Of a stretch of DNA of 64,000 nucleotides, positions 11,621 to 23,762 are shown piece after piece (the stretch's first letter is position 1; every line of letters begins with the position of its first letter). The DNA is from Pyxicephalus adspersus (taxonomy: Eukaryota; Chordata; Amphibia; Anura; Pyxicephalidae). The stretch spans positions 45,058,723 to 45,122,722 of the forward strand of contig NC_092859.1 in assembly GCF_032062135.1 (NCBI RefSeq), read 5' to 3'. The notes under the pieces are model-generated. The model was not told where the DNA came from. It saw only the letters and a program-made list of their open reading frames with translations, and searched no databases. The position numbers were made by a program, and so were the translations under genes.

Positions 11621-13018
11621 ATCCCCTGCTACCATCATCAGGACATGCATTGCAGGGAATGTAGGAAGATGATGGCCAGTGGTCAGGACCTGTAGGGGTG
11701 ATGTGCATAGCAAATCTATAATAAATAAAAATAGAAAAAAATCATCTCTTTTGAATATTACAAGAGGAATACAAGCTACAGCTATTTTCCAGTTCAGTCA
11801 TTTTAGTAGAACCTTTTTTTAATTCCTTAAAACAAGTGAAAAATCTGGATATTATACTTATTAGTCCACAGACATCATTCACATCAGCATAATACTTTAG
11901 GCTGTGTTACGTGCTTGTTTTGGACCACTGATCTTTTGATAGCTGGACAGTGTAAAATAGATATTTATGGCTGTAAAGAACAAGGTCAGCTTCTTACTAG
12001 CACATAAAACAGTGGATTTTCATAGGACGAAGGAAGCCTGCTTACCATGTGGGACGTGCTGGCTGCGAGGACACTCTCTGGCTGGAGAACATCTCAGCTG
12101 TGACTTTTACTACATGCCAGGATTTGATGTGATTTAGCAAAGGGGAGAAGCTCAAGTAGTTCTCCTAATTAAAGAGACTAGATTGCTCCAGGCCAGAATC
12201 AGAAGCCATAGCCAATGTACAGAAATTCTATGGAACTGTCCTCTCTTTTGTAACTAACAGTGCTCTGTTCATAATACATGTGACAAAAGGTAGTGACTGT
12301 CATAGATTGCCATTGCCAGCAGTTTCACAAATGACTTTTGGATGTAAATACTTTATTTGATGAGCAGACAATGAGAACACAGATCAGCTCGCCAAATCAA
12401 TAGACTTTTCTATGGCACCGCAGTACCAGTTAATGTTTTGAATACACCAAAGACTATTACTTAGACATCTGGTGCTGCTTTCATTTTATCCATTATAAAC
12501 AAAGTCACAAGCACCAGAAAGACTTCTGGTTTTGATCGCTGAGTGCGATGTGTAAAGTGTAAATGTATATTTTTTTTAGATGCATGTGCCACTTATAAAA
12601 CAGTATGTATGATTTAATTAAAGGATTGGCACAGATACTGTTACAAGACTAGGAACAGGAACTGGGCATAATAGATTAATAAAACATATTAGGAATATGA
12701 TCTCAGGCAGGCTTTTCACCTGCTGAGCATTATTGGTTGGAGAACAGTTTGTACCACAGAGATGTATACTTGTACTGGTGTCACTAGGGAGGTTCAGAAT
12801 GCAATTAAACAAGGAATTTAAGAGGGCTTCAAGGCAATGTTGGCTTTTTGCTGCTGGGATTTTGGAATGTGCTTGTTTCTGTATTTGTATATTGCAAGTT
12901 ACTTCATACACACCAGGAAAGCTATTGCACTCACACTCTGTTTATGTGGGCTGATTCAAGAAGTTATAATAATAAATAATAATATTAATGTATGATATAG
13001 CACATATACAATATTTTA
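11621..13018. other. Unassigned region, partly repeat-free in appearance
   Basis: No gene was recognised. About 12000-12560 shows no internal repetition, no transposon motif and a more balanced composition than its surroundings, so it is a candidate conserved non-coding block. Open frames at 12618-12954 lack any known motif. Confidence 0.4.
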
Positions 13019-13162
13019 CTAGATAGATAGATAGATAGATAGCAAGACAGATAGATAGATAGATAATAGATGAATGGATAGATGGATAGCTAGATAGATA
13101 TATAGATAGATAGATAAAGGATGAATGGATAGATAGATAAATAGATAGATAATGGGTAAATG

Positions 13163-13226
<64 letters not shown>

Positions 13227-13391
13227 ATGGATGAATAGATAGATAAAGGATGAATGAATAGATAGATAGATAATAGATGAATAAATAGATAGATNATAGA
13301 TAGATAGATAGATAGATAGATAATGGATGAATAGATAGATAAAGGATGAATGGATAGATAGATAAATAGATAGATAGATAATGGGTAAATG

Positions 13392-13436
<45 letters not shown>

Positions 13437-13591
13437 TGGATGAATAGATAGATGGATAGATAGATAGATAGATAGATAGATAATGGATGAATAGATAGAT
13501 AGATAGATAGATAATGGATGAATAGATAGATGGATAGATAGATAGATAGATAGATAGATAGCAAGATAGATAGATAGATAATGGATGGATG

Positions 13592-13629
<38 letters not shown>

Positions 13630-13635
13630 GGATGA

Positions 13636-13668
<33 letters not shown>

Positions 13669-13714
13669 GGATGGATGGATAGATAGATAGATAGATAGAT
13701 AGATAGACAGAGAC

Positions 13715-13769
<55 letters not shown>

Positions 13770-13887
13770 GGATGAATGGATAGATAGATAGATAGATTGA
13801 TAGATAGATAGACAGATAGATAGATAGCAGGGAAGATAGACAGACAGCAGACAGACAGATATATAGATAATGGATAATGGATGAATG

Positions 13888-13933
<46 letters not shown>

Positions 13934-13951
13934 CAGATAGATAGATAGACG

Positions 13952-14001
<50 letters not shown>

Positions 14002-14085
14002 CAGATAGATAGATAGACAGATAGATAGATAGCAGGGAAGATAGACAGACAGACAGATATATAGATAATGGATAATGGATGAATG

Positions 14086-14127
<42 letters not shown>
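13019..14127 (+). repeat. Long GATA tetranucleotide array (Bkm-type)
   Basis: About 1.1 kb of (GATA)n with frequent variants GGAT, GAAT, GACA and GCAA. It contains larger repeated blocks. A block with AGCAGGGAAG followed by a GACAGACA run and ATATATAGATAATGGATAA occurs at 13826 and again at 14031, 205 bp apart. An AAAGGATGAATGGATAG block recurs at 13116 and 13341. One undetermined base lies at 13295. Both minus-strand open frames of about 390 codons (Ser-Ile-Tyr-Leu repeats) are products of the tetranucleotide, because a 4-bp repeat without stops is open in several frames. Confidence 0.97.
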
Positions 14128-16309
14128 GTGACTTGTTCCAGACGTATGGAAAAAATTTGTTGCATGGCAAAAATTAGCTGAATTTTAGTAAAGGTATATC
14201 CACTTCTAAAAATCCCCAGTCATCCATAGTCATGGGCTAACATGCGTTATGTTCCTTAAGGCAACATATTCATCTGAATAAGCTGCCTCTTACACAGAAT
14301 ACACAAGGTGTATGCACCATTTTTTGTGACAAAGAACAACACAACACAATTTTCAAAAGTTGTACTGTGCTTTAATACAGATGCCAAACAAAATAAAATG
14401 CACTGCAACTCACCAAAGACCATTTATAAGCTCTTAATTCTTTTTACCTTGTTTTTACTTTATAATGGTTCTTGCACAAGTGACATAGCCCTCCACATTT
14501 CTTACAGTTTGAAGATGGAAGATGGCCACATAACATAACAAGATTACCACCTTGGCTGCCATGATGTATATCAAAAGTAATTGGCTTTTTAAAGTATGGA
14601 TAGTCATAATGAATAGAATTCATCAATGGTATTCTTAGAGTTAATTTCTCTAGCAACTTAGCATATATTAGGTTGGATTCTTATTAATACCCAGGTGAGT
14701 TCATTAAAATGACTATATCTAATCAACTTGCCCATGACTTGGGCCTGCTAGGCGTCCCCTGAGGTGTGGATTGAGAATCAATGACATACAGCAATTGTGC
14801 ATCATTCACTAGTTTCATATGTATGAGAAGGCACAAAATAAGCTTGGCGAGTACATCTTGCATAATTGGAGCAGTAGAAAAGACACATAAGGAAATGGAT
14901 TTCCATTGCTCATCTCATGCAGAGTGTAATAAAGGTTGTGATGGGTTCTTGGCTTCCTGGCACATCTCCGTTACGGAAGACAGTCTATCTGTCCCTTGGG
15001 CATCGTCTCTAAGTCATCATATCCTATATGAAGACAGCTGTCACTGAAAGCATCGTCTGTACACCTAACTACCCATGCAACAATTACACCTGGGACTGGA
15101 CGCAACATTGTCATCTCAGCTATTAGCTTCCATCAAATGAAAAGATTGAATTGCCCCATACCCTTATGACAGAAGGATAATATGTATTCCTTGCTGTGTT
15201 AGAAAGAAAAAGTTAATTCTGGTATGGTGGGCTTTTCACTATGCTATTTTGGCTTCTCATCCTGCTAACATCACCATTAATTTCAAGTATTGTGCATAAT
15301 TTTTCCTAAGGTAGAGCAATTTTTAAACCACTTGGGTCTTATTTGAGAGGCCTCCAATAAAGATTCAGTAATGAATGTACAATTACAATTTTTCTTCTTC
15401 TGAAAGTTCAGTTTGAAATAAGCAATGTTTTCCAAATATGATTGGCCCAATTCAGGGCCAATTGAATCAGTGTACATAAATGAGAGCACTCGCAGCAACC
15501 TTGAGCCTGACTGAGAGCCTGAGTTCTGACAATACTTTTTACTTACTGTACCTATTTTACTTCACGCTTGCTCAGTTCCAGTAACCCCGGAAGTAAAAAA
15601 AACAGCAAATTACCCTTTTTGAAAAAGTGATCTAAGCATATATAAATTTAGTTATTTTAATATGTTTCTCTTTGTAATGGTTGTGTTGTGTGTTGTAAGT
15701 GGCATGGGATCTGTGGTCTCACAGCAGTGTTTCAGGTCTGGAGTATGGAAAATAGTACTGGCTCTGGGTTTTATTATCTCATTCTTTTTTTAGAAAAAAA
15801 TCTAATTATATTAAACCATACCTACCAATATCAGAAGTTGAGAAATATGGACAACCTGGAAAACAGTAAGCCACAAGTGAGTGTGTCTAAACTGCGCTGG
15901 ATTTTAGGCACAACCTAAAGTAGAATTTACCATTTTCAAATTTATGGTAGAAAATGTTATTGTCAACCATTTTGACTTGGAGGACAAATTGTATTGACGT
16001 TTTTCACTGCCTCCTTTTCTGGTCAGGCAGAGTACCTTGGACCTGGACTGCTCAGAAAAAGGGGCACCTACTCCTTGTCTCCCCTTCTTTTCTGACCAGC
16101 CAGACCCTGGGACCTGGCATGGACAGGAAGAAGGGGCTCACTCACCTGCTGTGCCACATTTTCTAGGTTTCATGTTTAGGAAAGGGTCTTATTTATCAGG
16201 GTGACAAACTAGACAAACCTTTTTTAAAAAAAAAAAAAAAAAAGTATATCTAAGTTGTTATTTGGCTTTGGAAATAACTAAAACATTTGTCAGTTGCCAT
16301 TAAAAAAAC
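14128..16309. other. Unassigned region
   Basis: No gene or transposon end was recognised. Two similar segments of about 55-60 bp lie at 16013-16068 and 16084-16138 (CTTTTCTG ... GGACCTGG ... AAGGGG), suggesting an old tandem duplication. An A-run lies at about 16225-16243, just upstream of the Tc1 element. Confidence 0.4.
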
Positions 16310-16573
16310 TAGCCATGTGAAAAAGAAAGTACATCCTCTTCTAACTCTAAGGTTTTATATATCAGGACCTGAAAAATTCACCTGGTCCTCAGCAAGTCTT
16401 AGGATGAGGTAAATGCAACCTTAGGTGAATATTACACTTAAGTCTTATTATATATTTCTTATATAGACCAGTTCAAAAATCAGAACCACTGGGTGAAAAA
16501 TAAAGTACAGCTTTTCCACTGTCATAGGAACTAAGTGAATAAATAGCAATCGGGTGCTGCAAATCAAATTCAC

Positions 16574-16970
16574 TTAAAGCAGATCTAAACTGAATGATTT
16601 TACTTTACATAAAAATCTTCTTTTTTTTTTTCCAAGACAGAATGGGTGCACAGAGCCTACCAGGATACCTATGTCACGCATCCCAGGAGGCTCCTGGCTG
16701 CTCCTTCTGCATATGTGACATCGCCTCTCTCTTCTTTTATCCCTTTTACAGTTGGTTACATAACCCAACCTTGCACCTGCACAATGCAAGATTGGGTGAC
16801 GTAGCCAGAAGAAGGAAGAAGAAGACCAAAGATGGCTGCGCCCCATGCAGACGAACAAGAATTATAGTATGGTGCGGGACTGGACCAAGAAAAGGTCCAG
16901 CAAGATCAAGGGATCTGGGGGACCAAAGGTAAGTGTTTTTTTTTTAGTTTTTCACTTTAGTTCTGCTTTA
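16574..16970. mobile_element. T2-type TTAA-flanked MITE, copy 1, inserted in the Tc1 leader
   Basis: The left end is TTAAAGCAGATCTAAACTGA; the right end, read in complement, is TAAAGCAGAACTAAAGTGAA. The flanking TTAA is intact on the left (16574-16577) and TTTA on the right (16967-16970). Removing it joins the expected Tc1 leader (AAATTCACT to TTGATCATCAGC). The interior phrases CTATGTCACGCATCCCAGGA and GATTGGGTGACGTAG are shared with the copy at 38935. Open frames inside it are not genes. Confidence 0.85.
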
Positions 16971-17058
16971 TTTGATCATCAGCAAGTGTAACCACCTCTA
17001 TAAAAGCAGAAGTTTTGGCAATTTCTACATCTGGAGCATTTAGGTGTGTTAACACAAT

Positions 17059-17982
17059 GTCAGGAAGGAAAGACATCATCAATGATCTCAGAAAGTCAAT
17101 TGTTCTTGTCTATCAATCTGGGTAAGTTATAAGGCCATTTCCAAAATATTTTAGGTCCATCATTCTACAGTGAGCAAGATTATTTTATTTATTAAGTGAA
17201 ACATATTAACATAATTTAACTTATTTACATAATAATTTAACATATTAACATAAGTAAGTTTCCAGTATTTCCAGGAGTAGACATCCAAGCAAATTCACCC
17301 CAAGGTCAGACCATGGAAGGCTCAGAGAAACTGCAAAAAAATCAAGAGCTGCATCTCAGATTCTACAGGCCTCAGTTAACATGTTACATGTTAATGTATT
17401 GACACTACAATTACAAAAACTGAATAAGTATAGATTGTTTGAATAAGTTGCCAGAAGAAAGCTACTTGAAAGCTCTAGAAAGAACATGGCAGCTTGCCTT
17501 TGGTTGACAAACTTGCAACTGATCAAGAATTCTGGAACAATGTCCTTTGGACAGACAAATCCAATGTGGAAATCTTTGTCCATAATGCACAGCACCATGT
17601 TTTAAAAAAATCAAACACATCATACCAGCAAAAACACCCCATATCAATCGTCAAGCATGGTGGTGGAGGTGTGATGATTTGTGTTTGTTTTACAGCAATT
17701 GAATCCAGGCACCCTGCTGTCTTTGAGTCTACCGTGAACTTCCCTGTACACCAAAGAAAAGAAGCTGTTGCAATCGCTAAGTCAAAGTCCAGACATCAAC
17801 CTGATCGAAATGTTAAAGCGGGAGCTGTGTATAAACAAATGCCCACATGCCTCAATAAACTGAAGCAATATAGTAAAGAAAAGTGGGCCCAAATTCCTCC
17901 CCAATTATATGAGAGATTGATAAAGCCAAACAAAAAACAACTTCACGTTATTGCTGCTAAAGATAGTTCTAGAAGCTATTGA
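17059..17982 (+). pseudogene. Tc1-like transposase pseudogene
   Basis: The start ATG 17059 reads MSGRKDIINDLRKSIVL, the N-terminal helix-turn-helix region, followed quickly by a frame break (GGTAAGTTATAAGG where the family has an in-frame Gly-Lys). A later piece from 17494 reads FWNNVLWTDKSNVEIF, with the first catalytic Asp at 17554-17556. It continues to the glycine-rich VKHGGGGVMI. The segment that should hold the second catalytic Asp (the QQDNDPKH region) is missing: the sequence jumps at about 17757-17765 from the TVNFPVHQRK region to the part just before SPDINLIEM. In that motif the Glu codon is at 17807-17809, but in another frame. About 920 bp remain of a gene normally a little over 1 kb. 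It is dead. Confidence 0.88.
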
Positions 17983-18166
17983 TTTATGGGGTGTACTTAG
18001 TTTTTCACATAAGGCTTCTCTATTTTTGGATTCATTTTTGTTAAATAAATAATGAATATAATTTGGTATATGTTGTTTTAAAACCTGTTAAGGACCAGAT
18101 GTTTTTTTTTCTAATAAGAAAAACCTTAAAACTAAAAGAGGTTGGACCTTATTTTTTCCAATACTC

Positions 18167-18645
18167 TATTACCAACTATACTTTAAACAATGATTTATGG
18201 AAATACAACATTTTTCTACATTTTTTACATTGGGGACATGATTTTACAGGCCTCCCTCGCACTTCCAATGTAATGTAAATTTTGGTGACATTAATGGGCT
18301 GTGCAATCAGCTTGCAAAAGTTGAAATCTCCAAAAGTTTTAATGTATTCTGTGCCAGTCAAGTTTTTCATTTCTACCTTTAGAAGTCAATTTTCTTCAAA
18401 ATTTATCTGGTTGAAATTTTTCCTCTTATTCCTTCTGCACACATGCTTCAGTCCCCAAAATCCTGCTTAAACAACTATACCGCAATAAAAAGTTTTACAA
18501 AAACCTGAATGATTGTATTTAAAATATAAAACATAATATGAATAATGAGCTGACAACTCATTGGGCCCATTTTAAAGAGGAACTACATCAATATATTCAG
18601 AAACTACTTAGCAATCATCAACTGTTGAGAGTTTAAAAACTTTGG
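18167..18645. other. Unassigned region
   Basis: AT-rich; nothing recognised. Confidence 0.4.
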
Positions 18646-19075
18646 CCAGGAGTAGGGATTAGCGAGAATGCCTCTGACATTCTCGCAAACATTTCCCTGA
18701 ACTTCCGATGGGTCCGTAAAATTTTGGCGAACCGATTTAGTGAATTCCATTGAAGTGCAGGTTCCCACGCTCCCTGAGCTGTACTTATCATTGGTAGGAA
18801 CCTGCGGTCAGGGCTGATTGGAGGCACACTCCATCAGTTGTGCCTGCAGGCGAACTCCAGATGAACTCTCAATGGAGTTTCTCCATTTAGAATTCACCTG
18901 AGTTCAGTTCCCACGGTCACTGGGCTGTACTTATCACTGATATAGTACAGCCCAGGGAGTGTGGGAACCTGCGGTCACAGCTGATTGGAGGCACTCGGGT
19001 GCTTTTAATCAGCTGTGACTGCAGGCGAACTCCAGATGAACTCTCAATGGAACGAAAAAAGGTTGCCACTCCTGG
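18646..19075. mobile_element. Hairpin-string repeat element, short copy (H family, copy 1)
   Basis: It is bounded by inverted CCAGGAGT (18646) and its complement ACTCCTGG (19068-19075). It contains repeated palindromic modules: GGTTCCCAC ... CTGTACTTATCA ... GTGGGAACC, GTCACAGCTGATTGG ... AATCAGCTGTGAC, and GATGAACTCTCAATGG with its complement. The same modules make up the element at 24395-25560. Nothing is coded. Confidence 0.75.
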
Positions 19076-19315
19076 GTAATGAGAGGAAAGAGATTCTAGA
19101 GTTTGTGTTCAGTGATAATAGGAAAATAGTCTGTGCTTAAAGGTTGAAAAAATGTTGCATTGAGGGAGGCAAAACTGCTGCTCACTTGGCGGAACGGGGA
19201 CTTGGTACTCTATGGAGAGAACGAGGGATTAATGCATTGTGGAGGGAGGGCTGGTTTTCACTGATGAAATGGGGGGTTGGGTTAGTCAGGTTAGGGTAAG
19301 GGAATATCGATGTCT

Positions 19316-19357
19316 GTGGGAGTTACTGATGAAAATGTGGGAGTTACTGATGAAAAT
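19316..19357 (+). repeat. 21-bp tandem duplication
   Basis: Two identical copies of a unit beginning GTGGGAGTTACTGATG lie head to tail, so the duplication is recent or conserved. Confidence 0.85.
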
Positions 19358-20770
19358 GTCTCCAATAGTAATTGGGAGACATTAGTGCTCAGTAAATAAT
19401 CACTTATCCAGACTCTGCAAGCCACAGTTCTACCTGCTGGGTACTTTATACTATATCAGACATTAGAAAGATAAAGAATTGTTGTAATGAACGTTCCAGC
19501 AACTGACCAGCGGTGGGACGCAACCCAGTCCCAGATCTTAAAATCCTGAGATAGTTCCATGGACTCTGTGACTATTAGATGGTATGCAAAAGTGTTTTCT
19601 TTTGTTTTTTCTTTTGTTTTAATTCTCCAAGCCCTTGAGGTTTGCCTTAGGTTAACTGAGTATTGAGTTAGGATTTTTTTGTAATTTTCCTGCTATAATA
19701 ATATCCCATTTGCTTGATATGGCCTGCATAGCCAAATCACAAGTTTGCTTCAAAGGCAACTAAATGTTGGTTGGTGAAACACCATCCATTTTGTACTGTT
19801 TATTAAGTATACCCTACAACTCCTAAATCTTCAAATTCACGGTCTATAGTTATTTATCTCAGTTGTCCTTTCTCTTTCAGGGAGCAAACTGGGACTAATT
19901 ATTTGCCTAATACAATCAAATACATTGGACAGAACTTGCTTACAGACAGTAATCGAAATGTCTCAATGATCCTCTATCTAGAAGCAGCAAACAGCATTTT
20001 CAAGAATAAAACTAATGGAAAGTCTGGAAATACCTACCTAATACATCTTTTTCCTGTCCTAAATGTCTGTGTACAGCTTTCCCTGGCTCCCTTACTGCCT
20101 TAAACAGGAACAATTTTGTGATTTTATACATTGTACACATCAAGATTGTGCAGGCAACTCCAACTGTCCTCTAATGTTTATGAATGTAGCAACAGAATAT
20201 GGGGTAAAATGATAAATTCCTTCTGCTGGAAAATTATTTAGGGTCTTCTCAAAGGACAAGGGTACTGCGCCTGGTAGAGAAAAAGTTTTTTCTGCTCATA
20301 TGGAAGGGATTCTTCACAGTAAGCTCTATGAAAATGTGCAATAGGCTCCCCCAGGAAGTGGATTTGGCACATTCTATTAGTTATTCAGCCCTTTGTCCGC
20401 TCCTTTGCTTTCTAGGCTAAGATTCTAATAGTCAATTCCTCTATAACTGAAGAACCATTATAATTATTATTAGTGTTGTGTCAGGCTGGACTTTCCTTCT
20501 GATATGTATAACCCAGGAACAACTTTTTTATATCCATAAATATGCTCTAAGTCAACCACATCAAGTTGGGAGCTCAGGCTGTCTGGCTTGTATCATGTGC
20601 AGCTTTCCCCTTTTTTATGTTCTGCATTTTTTTGTTCAGCTTTACTTTAAGCCAGAGAATCCTATATAAGGGCTAACAGCTAACACAAATAAACCAAACT
20701 GATTTTATGGCGAATCTATGAGCTTCCTTTACTGTGAGGTAAAAAAAAAGAAAGATTGGCTGATTTATAT

Positions 20771-20786
20771 CCACCAGATGGCAGCA
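20771..20786 (+). promoter_or_regulatory. Candidate CTCF core motif
   Basis: CCACCAGATGGCAGCA matches the CTCF core consensus CCASYAGRKGGCRSYR at all positions. CTCF is a zinc-finger insulator and loop-anchor protein. A motif match alone does not show binding, and it could be part of an unrecognised repeat. Confidence 0.35.
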
Positions 20787-21358
20787 CTAAAATTAACTGC
20801 AATGATTAGCGAATTACAACTTCACTTATAAAGATGTACGCAGTCCCTCATTAAAGTTTTATGATGAGCTAAGTTGAAAAATAAAGAGCCTGAGGAATAA
20901 TGTCATAAAACTGGCAAAACAGGTGCAATGCCTGATGTGTGGACCATATAAATCTAAATATAGTTGGGAAAACAAATAAACCTTAAGTCATAGAGACTAT
21001 CAAAGCAGTTGGACAGTCATGCAAGAGGCAAGAGATAAAATGAGGAAAAATCACAGTAAAAGTGGTTTCAAAATTGTGGTTAGTTTTCTTATTTAGACAT
21101 CTATGTGGTCTGACCCAATTTGCAAGGAGACCAGGTGACCTTAAAGTGGCAACCATGTTTCTAAAATAAACTGAGCAAATCAAAGGCATAGTTAAATATG
21201 GAAGACAAAAGGACAAATTTAAACTTTAAAATAGTAGTAACATACATAAACATAATATACTGTACATACAAACGGGTCTGTTGAGTTCACTAAAATGTAC
21301 AATAGTATTGATAAGTTCATAAGTGCACACCAATGATAGATGAAGTGTTGTTTTAAAT

Positions 21359-21602
21359 CCAGGGTCGGCAAACTCCGGGCCTTTAGGCCAGATAAGGCCT
21401 AGCCATTAGTTTGTTCCTGCTAAACGCCCACTAGCCGATCCGGCCTAATCCGGAGCCGCAGGATGCCGGTGGATCGGCCAGGGGGCGTTAGGAAATACCC
21501 GAGCCGGAGCCGCCTCCTTGCTGTGGAGATATTAAAATTTCCATAATTGCCCATAAAACACCCATAAAGCTCCCAAAGCACCCCACAAACACCTAAAATC
21601 AT
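21359..21602. mobile_element. Possible hAT-like MITE, left end only
   Basis: CAGGGTCGGCAAACTCCGGG followed by CCAGATAAGGCC resembles the CAG(G/A)GGTCGGCAAACT ... GGCC start of several hAT non-autonomous elements. The following 180 bp is GC-richer than its flanks. No right-hand terminal repeat or 8-bp duplication was found. Confidence 0.4.
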
Positions 21603-23762
21603 GTTAAAAAATTTTAGGCACTTTTTATTCTATTTTATCTCCCTTTCTGCCACATACTTTGGTATAAAATGCCTCTATAAATTAATAAATACTTATACAA
21701 AAGCATATGTTGTAAGTGTTTAGTGACAATGCTCACCAGGGTAAATAAGGAATGTGAATCTTACTAGCAGAGAAACACACAGTAGTAAAAACTAACCCTT
21801 CTTTCTAACCCCATCTTGCTTTATCCAAAACTTAAGAAAAGCATTTGCCTTTATTTACACTTTCCGTAAGCAAGCAGGAAGGAAATCAGAAAGGCTTAGC
21901 TCCTGTCTAGAAGATGAAAACTGTTTACTGTGCCGCATGCTGTTTTGTAATTCTCTGCATTGGGAAGTCAATCTGGTGATTGAAGCATCATCATGTAGCA
22001 GACTTTCAATACTTGAAGCACGTAGTGTTGAGTTCAACATACTGTTATGTATGTGAGAGCAGACTGGTCAATCACTGCACATTGCTCTGATTTCACTGTC
22101 AAGTAAACGTGACTTTATTGTCTTTCTTCTGATATAATAACATCCAGGTTAATGAAACAAGTCATATTTGCAGTAGGCGAGAGAGGAGCAAGAATGATTA
22201 CACTGTGTAATATAAAACCATGCCCGTTAATTTTATTGTCTCATTAACGGGACCAGGCAGTTATATAAAATCTATTTTCCATGGTGCTACTTGCTTCTTG
22301 GATGATTTGTACTCATGGAAATAAGTTCTGACCCATATGAGGCCATGAAAATCCTGCAGGACCCTTGTGGGAAGTAATAACTGAGCAGTCTGATATGATG
22401 TGCAAAGTAAAGGGGGGACACCAGAAAGTAATCATTCAATTGTAACAATTAACCTACCACAATGGAGCCCTTGGTGACACATCAATATCCCATTAAAACA
22501 GAAACCTATCCATAATGTACAATTGGACTTGCTCAGGGATATATAGAGGCCTGGAAAATGAAAGCCCCAACAACTGATTAAACATACATTCGATTGTGGC
22601 CAGCAGATCCCATTTGTCTTGCAGTAAACACAAAAAGAGTTTGATTCCATCTTGTACCAGCTGCTGTCCCTTAGCTCATTATAACAAAGATAACTACAGT
22701 AAACTCAATAAGATATGGGTTGAACTTTGGCACGTTGTACTGCCATGGGCCCAGCAGTTGATTTAGGGCCCAGTAGCAATAAAGGTTTAGCCATGGTTCT
22801 TAAGCCTTTTTTCACTAAACTGCTTAATATTGGTATTGACAAGAAACATCGTACAAAGACAGCAATATAAATTCAGCCTAAAACGTCTTTAAAGTTACTT
22901 TCTTTTATGTATTTTCAATAGACATTTCCATTATATATTTCCTATGGTCAAGTGAAAAATTATAAAAATATGTTCTTTTCTTTTTAGGTCAGGTTAATAT
23001 AAAATTTAGCACATTAATATTTTGTTTTCTTCTTTTTAACAGCTTACAACAGTGATCCAGCCCCTGCTGGGTTGCTCTGTTCAAGGTTTCAGATAAAAGG
23101 AACTTTTTTGCTCTTTAGCTAACCCTTAGTGCTCTGGGAATCTATCAAAATATATACATTTTTCTTCGTCTTGGGTAAAGTAGAAAAGTACTTGAATATT
23201 TGTCAGACTTATATAAAAAAAAGTAAAATTAAATTAAGTAAAACCATTGTAGGGTATAATAAAAAACAATTATAGTTCACATGGACATGTAAACATTCCA
23301 GAGTTGAAGATTGTCTACTGGTGTCTGCTACTCCCTAAATATATACTATAACTTTCTGAATTTGGGCAGATCGACAGATGGTAAGCTTATGTTTGTGTGC
23401 ACTTTTAGACACTTTTGATCATAAAACATATTTTAATATAAAAAGAAATTGTCCTTGTTTCTCATAGAAATCAATTAATTTTTCCTTTTATTTTCTGGCC
23501 AGAAAAGTGACAACGTGTATCTTTCCTAGCATGCAAGTAATTATAAGACAATTACCAGATTTCAGGACAAATCAGTTGAGAATTCTACACTAGCCCAGCA
23601 AATGTTAAAAGTGATAAAGACTGTTGTCAACCAAAGAAAATGATAGGGCTTAAATCATACTGTGGTAATGATTAAAAACACACACTGCATACAAATACAT
23701 TTTGTTAAAAAAATGTCTATGATAAAAACTATATGTGCAAAAAGATGGCTAAAGGTGGTGGA
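21603..23762. other. Unassigned region
   Basis: No gene was recognised. The stretch 22040-22280 looks free of repeats and holds a small inverted repeat, CCCGTTAA ... TTAACGGG, at about 22222-22250. It is a candidate conserved non-coding block; the rest is AT-rich. Confidence 0.4.

Larger units (their letters stand above)
16310..18166 (+). mobile_element. Tc1-like (Tc1/mariner) transposon, degenerate
   Basis: The left end CATGTGAAAAAGAAAGTACA (16314-16333) and the right end around 18137-18166 (GAGGTTGGACCTTATTTTTT) are diverged copies of the frog/fish Tc1 terminal repeat. The leader ATCAGCAAGTGTAACCACCT (16978-16997) and the post-coding GGGTGTACTTAGTTTTTCAC (17990-18009) also match remembered Tc1 sequence. 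It contains a transposase pseudogene (17059-17982) and a T2-type MITE in its 5' leader (16574-16970). Confidence 0.88.
19076..21358. other. Unassigned region with a LINE-like scrap
   Basis: No gene was recognised. At 20235-20375 the phrases GGGATTCTTCACAGTAAG and AATAGGCTCCCCCAGGAAGT resemble a widespread amphibian/vertebrate repeat (possibly from a LINE or integrase-related element); the family is uncertain. A 21-bp unit (GTGGGAGTTACTGATGAAAA plus T) is duplicated in tandem at 19316-19357. Confidence 0.4.

Noticed and set aside
13019..14127. A CRISPR-like array
   Set aside because: The repeats are contiguous tetranucleotides without unique spacers, in eukaryotic DNA.
12942..14170. Two long minus-strand open frames (407 and 383 codons) rich in Ser-Ile-Tyr-Leu
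   Set aside because: They are translations of the GATA repeat, which lacks stops in these frames; several frames are open at once.
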